Shown here: positions 13,360 to 16,994 of the stretch, piece by piece
How positions within the stretch are numbered: the first letter of the stretch is position 1
How the letters are laid out: each line of letters starts with the position of its first letter
NCBI GenBank assembly: GCA_902496665.1
Contig: CABVBU010000045.1
Coordinates: 1 to 16,994, forward strand
DNA from: an uncultured Clostridium sp.
GTDB lineage: Bacteria > Bacillota > Clostridia > Lachnospirales > Lachnospiraceae
Direction of reading: 5' to 3'
DNA length: 16,994 nt
Made by a program: the position numbers and the translations under genes
Notes under the pieces: model-generated
Database searches by the model: none
What the model was told of the DNA's origin: nothing
What the model saw: only the letters and a program-made list of their open reading frames with translations

Positions 13360-14478
13360 ATGAGAATGACAAAGAAAGTAACAGCAATGGCACTGGCTTC
13401 CATGATGGCCCTGTCTTTAGCAGGATGCGGAAGCTCTTCCACAACAGCAACAACAGCAGCAGCTACCGAGGCAGCAACAACAGCAGCAGCTTCTGAGGCA
13501 GCATCCGAAGCAGCAACAACAGCAGCAGAGGCAGCAGGAACTACAGATGTAGCAGACAAGAAAGTCGGCATCAGCATCTACAAGTTCGATGATAACTTCA
13601 TGACTCTTTACAGAACAGAGTTAGTTCGCTACTTAACAGAGGACCTTGGATTCAAGGCTGAGAACGTAGTCGTTCAGGATGGTAAGGGCGATCAGGCAGA
13701 GCAGACAAACCAGATCCAGAACTTCATCACACAGAAATATGACGTTCTGATCTTAAACCTTGTACAGGCTTCTTCCGCACCGGAGATCACAGATATGTGT
13801 AAAGAAGCTGGTATCCCGGTTGTTTACATCAACCGTGAGCCGGATGCAGCAGAAGAAGAGAGATGGGAATCTGAAGGTCTTAACGCTACATACGTAGGAT
13901 GTGACGCAAGACAGTCCGGTACATACCAGGGCGAAGAGATCCTTGAGACTGCAAACAAGGGCGATATCAACGGCGATGGCAAAGTTTCCTACATCATGAT
14001 CCAGGGCGACCCGGAGAACGTAGATGCTCAGTACAGAACAGAGTTCTCTGTTAAGGCTCTTACAGACGCAGGAATGGAAGTTGAGGAGCTCTTAAAACAG
14101 CGTGGTGACTGGGATCAGGCTAAGGCTCAGCAGATCGCACAGGACGCTTTAAACCAGTACGGCGACAAGATCGAGGTTATCTTCTGCAACAACGATGCTA
14201 TGGCACTTGGTGCATTACAGGCAATCGAGGCAGCAGGACGTAAAGTTAACGAGGATATCTACCTTGTAGGCGTTGACGCTCTGACAGAGGCTGTTCAGAA
14301 CGTAATCGACGGCAAGCAGACAGGTACTGTATTCAACAACCATTTCGCACAGGCTCAGGCTGCAAGCGATATCGCTGTTAAGTTCTTAAGCGGCGAGAAA
14401 GTTGATGCTGTCAACATGGTCAACTACGAAAAGGTTACAAAGGATAACGCTCAGGAAATCCTTGATATGTTAAAGTAA
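13360..14478 (+). CDS. mglB: Galactose/methyl-galactoside ABC transporter, substrate-binding lipoprotein
   Basis: Extracellular lipid-anchored sugar receptor of the importer, 372 residues. It has a signal peptide with lipobox LAGC (Cys23), then a low-complexity Ala/Thr/Ser/Glu linker (about 24-65) that spaces the domain from the membrane. The binding domain matches MglB: IYKFDDNFMTLYR, NREP, calcium loop DINGDGKVS, NVDAQYR (Asp and Arg kept, the usual His replaced by Asn), a Trp in RGDWDQA, FCNNDAMALGAL, VGVDALTEA and FNNHFAQAQAASD. Start 13360 is chosen because GGGAGG at 13344-13349 is well placed; an ATG at 13342 overlaps that site. Codon choice is as restricted as in rpsB and tsf, indicating strong expression. 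Galactose or a close relative is the probable ligand; glucose is possible. Confidence 0.92.
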   Translation: MRMTKKVTAMALASMMALSLAGCGSSSTTATTAAATEAATTAAASEAASEAATTAAEAAGTTDVADKKVGISIYKFDDNFMTLYRTELVRYLTEDLGFKAENVVVQDGKGDQAEQTNQIQNFITQKYDVLILNLVQASSAPEITDMCKEAGIPVVYINREPDAAEEERWESEGLNATYVGCDARQSGTYQGEEILETANKGDINGDGKVSYIMIQGDPENVDAQYRTEFSVKALTDAGMEVEELLKQRGDWDQAKAQQIAQDALNQYGDKIEVIFCNNDAMALGALQAIEAAGRKVNEDIYLVGVDALTEAVQNVIDGKQTGTVFNNHFAQAQAASDIAVKFLSGEKVDAVNMVNYEKVTKDNAQEILDMLK

Positions 14479-14495
14479 TTGATACTGTAACAAAT

Positions 14496-14528
14496 GAGAA
14501 CCGGGTGTGTCTGGCACACCCGGTTCTC
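14496..14528 (+). promoter_or_regulatory. Intercistronic stem-loop between mglB and mglA
   Basis: A perfect 14-bp stem, 14496-14509 with 14515-14528, and a 5-base loop. No T-run follows. Such stems behind binding-protein genes commonly shield the upstream mRNA and lower expression of the downstream ATPase and permease; here this would keep MglB in excess. Partial termination is also possible. Confidence 0.7.
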
Positions 14529-14595
14529 TGAACTTAAAACTTAAAAAATATGCCACCCGGAGATGCGGGGGAGTGTATCTGAAAGGAGTTTTGGG

Positions 14596-16128
14596 ATGGC
14601 AGAACAGTACAGACTCGAAATGAGAGGAGTCAAAAAAACCTTCCCAGGTGTTAAGGCACTTGACGGAGTAAATTTACGGGTCCGCCCCGGAACGGTCCAC
14701 GCACTGATGGGAGAAAACGGTGCCGGTAAATCGACACTGATGAAATGTCTTTTCGGAATTTACAAAATGGATGAAGGCGAAGTATATATTGACGGCGTAA
14801 AGACCGAAATCGCAAACCCGGACGACGCGCTTCGCAAAGGACTTGCCATGGTTCATCAGGAGCTTCAGCCGATTCCTGAGCGCTCCATCGCTGAGAATAT
14901 GTATCTTGGACGTTATCCGATGAAAAACTACGGACCGGTCAAGGTCGTTGATCATGCGACGATGAACAAAGAAGCTGAGAAATGGCTTCGGGATGTCAAG
15001 ATGGATTTTGACCCGAAAGCAAAGCTCGGCACATTATCAATCGGACAGATGCAGTCAGTAGAGATCGCAAAAGCGGTCAGCCAGAGTGCAAACCTTGTAA
15101 TTCTGGATGAGCCGACGTCCTCCCTGACTGATAACGAGGTAGAAGCATTATTCCGGATCATCAGAGATCTGAAATCCAGAGGTGTTTCTATGATATATAT
15201 CAGCCACAAGATGGCTGAGATCCGCCAGATCTCCGACGATATCACCATCATGCGAGACGGTACATACGTTGGAACCTGGGCGATCGATGATATCTCTGAT
15301 GAAGAGATCGTAAAACAGATGGTTGGACGCGAGTTAAATAACGTTTATCCGCCGAAGGATGATTACCGGACGGATGAGACCGTCCTCAAGGTCAGCCACC
15401 TGACAAGTATCCTGCCGAACTCCTTTAAAGACTGCTCCTTTGAACTAAAGAGGGGCGAGATCTTAGGATTCGGCGGACTTGTCGGCGCACAGAGAACAGA
15501 GCTTATGGAAGCAATCTTCGGTATGCGCCACATTGAGAGCGGTACCGTCGAGATCCTTGGGAAAGAGGCACATATTAAACGACCGCAGGATGCGATCAAC
15601 AGCTCTGTAGGAATGATCACAGAGGATCGTCGCGGAACCGGTATCTTCGGATGCTTGAGCATCGACGACAATACAGCGATCGCTTCCTATAAGCACTATA
15701 CCCACATGGGTAAGATCAACAAGAAAGAAGTCGATGAAGTCGTAAAAGACAGCATCGCGAAATTAAAGATCAAAACACCGAGCGGAAAGACACTGATCCA
15801 GTCTCTCTCCGGTGGTAACCAGCAGAAGGTAATTATCGCAAGATGGCTTGCGAACAATCCTGATATCCTGATCATGGATGAGCCGACCCGAGGTATCGAC
15901 GTCGGAGCCAAGTATGAGATCTACCAGATCATGATCGATCTCGTAAAACAGGGCAAATCCATCATTATGATCTCGTCGGAAATGCCGGAGTTGATCGGTA
16001 TGTCCAACCGAATCATCGTAATGTGCAACGGTCACATTACCGGTGAGGTGGAAGGAGAAGACGCAACTCAGGAGAAGATCATGTCCTTCGCCACAAAATT
16101 CACTTTAAGCGGCAAGGAAAACAAGTAG
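14596..16128 (+). CDS. mglA: Galactose/methyl-galactoside ABC transporter, ATP-binding protein
   Basis: Cytoplasmic double-domain ATPase that powers the sugar importer, 510 residues, the usual length. Domain 1 has Walker A GENGAGKST (39-47), signature LSIGQ (147-151, an Ile in place of the usual Gly) and Walker B with D171-E172. Domain 2 has the degenerate Walker A typical of this class (GFGGLVGAQRTELMEAIFG), a canonical signature LSGGNQQ (404-410) and Walker B with D428-E429. Start 14596 is supported by AAAGGAG at 14582-14588; the longer open frame from 14563 lacks a ribosome site. It lies 117 nt behind mglB and 19 bases before mglC, in one operon. Confidence 0.95.
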   Translation: MAEQYRLEMRGVKKTFPGVKALDGVNLRVRPGTVHALMGENGAGKSTLMKCLFGIYKMDEGEVYIDGVKTEIANPDDALRKGLAMVHQELQPIPERSIAENMYLGRYPMKNYGPVKVVDHATMNKEAEKWLRDVKMDFDPKAKLGTLSIGQMQSVEIAKAVSQSANLVILDEPTSSLTDNEVEALFRIIRDLKSRGVSMIYISHKMAEIRQISDDITIMRDGTYVGTWAIDDISDEEIVKQMVGRELNNVYPPKDDYRTDETVLKVSHLTSILPNSFKDCSFELKRGEILGFGGLVGAQRTELMEAIFGMRHIESGTVEILGKEAHIKRPQDAINSSVGMITEDRRGTGIFGCLSIDDNTAIASYKHYTHMGKINKKEVDEVVKDSIAKLKIKTPSGKTLIQSLSGGNQQKVIIARWLANNPDILIMDEPTRGIDVGAKYEIYQIMIDLVKQGKSIIMISSEMPELIGMSNRIIVMCNGHITGEVEGEDATQEKIMSFATKFTLSGKENK

Positions 16129-16147
16129 ATTACAGGGAGGTTCAGTC

Positions 16148-16994
16148 ATGACAGCGAAAAAAGTAAGTGCAAAAGATTTCCTTATCAATAATGGAATCAT
16201 CGTCGTTCTTTTATTACTTGCAGTATTTACTGCGATCAAACAGCCTACATTCTTCTCAAGAGGAAACCTGATCAACATCGCGTTGAACGTAGCTCCGCGA
16301 TTCATCATCGCCTGCGGCGTATCCGGATGCTTGATTACAAAAGGTACAGACCTTTCCGCAGGACGTATGGTTGGTCTTTCTGCCTGCTTAGCAGGTACAT
16401 TACTTCAGAAACCGGACTACAGCGGTAAGTTCTTCCAGAACCTTCCGGATTTCGGAAACGCATGGCCGTTATGGGTTCTCGCAGTTCTTCTGATCTGCGT
16501 GGTAATTTGCTGTATCTTTGGTTTCATCAATGGTATCGTGATTTCCTACTTACAGGTTCCGGCCTTCATCGGAACGCTTGGCATGCAGCTCATCGTTTAC
16601 GGTGTCTGCCTTGTTTACACAAACGCGACTCCGATCGGTGGATATCACAGCGCGTACACAGCAGTAGCAAAAGGAAAACTCTTCGGTGCGATCCCGTTCC
16701 TGTTCCTGATCGCCCTTGCGGTTGGTCTTGTTATGTGGTTCATCTATAACATGACTCCTCATGGAAAATACATGTACGCCATCGGAGGCAACGAGCAGTC
16801 TGCAGAGGTTTCCGGTGTAAACACGAAGAAGACAAAGATCATCATCTACATGACAGCAGCAGCTCTTTACGCACTGGGCGGCTTCCTTGTAGGAGCAAAA
16901 TCCGGTGGTTCCTCCGTTAACATGGGTCAGGGCTGGGAGCTTGAGGCTATCGCAGCCTGCACCATCGGCGGTGTATCTGTAAACGGTGGTATCG
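16148..16994 (+). CDS. mglC: Galactose/methyl-galactoside ABC transporter, permease (3'-truncated by window edge)
   Basis: Membrane permease of the importer, open from ATG 16148 to the window edge (282 codons; the family has about 335-390). GGGAGG at 16135-16140 is 7 bases upstream. It shows a series of hydrophobic spans and BPD_transp_2 family hallmarks: ITKGTDLSAGRMVGLSACLA, YLQVPAFIGTLGM, TPHGKYMYAIGGNEQSAEVSGVN (coupling loop for the ATPase) and AIAACTIGGVSVNGG. Position behind mglB and mglA and the sequence agree on the assignment. Its C-terminus and what follows are outside the window. Confidence 0.93.
   Translation, partial: MTAKKVSAKDFLINNGIIVVLLLLAVFTAIKQPTFFSRGNLINIALNVAPRFIIACGVSGCLITKGTDLSAGRMVGLSACLAGTLLQKPDYSGKFFQNLPDFGNAWPLWVLAVLLICVVICCIFGFINGIVISYLQVPAFIGTLGMQLIVYGVCLVYTNATPIGGYHSAYTAVAKGKLFGAIPFLFLIALAVGLVMWFIYNMTPHGKYMYAIGGNEQSAEVSGVNTKKTKIIIYMTAAALYALGGFLVGAKSGGSSVNMGQGWELEAIAACTIGGVSVNGGI

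Noticed and set aside
13440..13545. Repetitive GCA/ACA-rich stretch at the start of mglB as a possible repeat array
   Set aside because: It encodes the Ala/Thr/Ser/Glu linker behind the lipobox, a normal feature of lipoprotein receptors; there is no CRISPR-like spacing.

Overview
The window looks like a chromosomal segment of a Clostridia bacterium, most likely Lachnospiraceae. Grounds for this are the AGGAGG-type ribosome binding sites, near-consensus sigma-A promoters, a YesMN two-component pair, a Firmicutes-style lipoprotein MglB with an Ala/Thr/Ser/Glu-rich linker, and a clostridial rpsB-tsf pair. This is inferred from protein and signal style; no database search was possible.

Layout. 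1-1075 (minus): the first 358 codons of a GPH-family sugar:cation symporter, cut by the window edge. 1076-1593: a gene-free stretch holding a very compact cloverleaf-like inverted-repeat element (1103-1224), one more hairpin, and the rpsB promoter and leader. 1594-3358: rpsB and tsf, closed by a strong terminator. 3703-6011: an NhaC-family antiporter and a metallo-beta-lactamase-fold hydrolase, with their own promoter and terminator. 6322-7410: a 7TM GGDEF protein interrupted by an in-frame TAG. 7421-7665: remains of what looks like a deleted hybrid histidine kinase, a lipoprotein leader followed out of frame by the last part of a receiver domain. 7682-13123: yesN-like regulator, yesM-like kinase and two membrane-anchored periplasmic sugar-binding proteins, tightly packed as one operon. 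13360-16994: mglB, mglA and mglC (cut by the edge), a galactose-type ABC importer.

How the genes work together. The most coherent system is the right half. The two anchored binding proteins next to the YesM-type kinase probably act as extracytoplasmic sugar sensors. They would pass sugar occupancy to the kinase, then to the AraC-type regulator, and so to the adjacent mglBAC importer. The second anchored protein keeps most of the ligand and calcium positions of galactose-binding protein but has no lipobox, which suits a sensor more than a transport component. The regulatory genes are GC-rich in codon use, while mglB, rpsB and tsf use a narrow codon set typical of high expression.

The points most worth checking are the cloverleaf element, the sensor arrangement upstream of mglBAC, the amber codon inside the GGDEF domain, and the hybrid-kinase remnant beside it.
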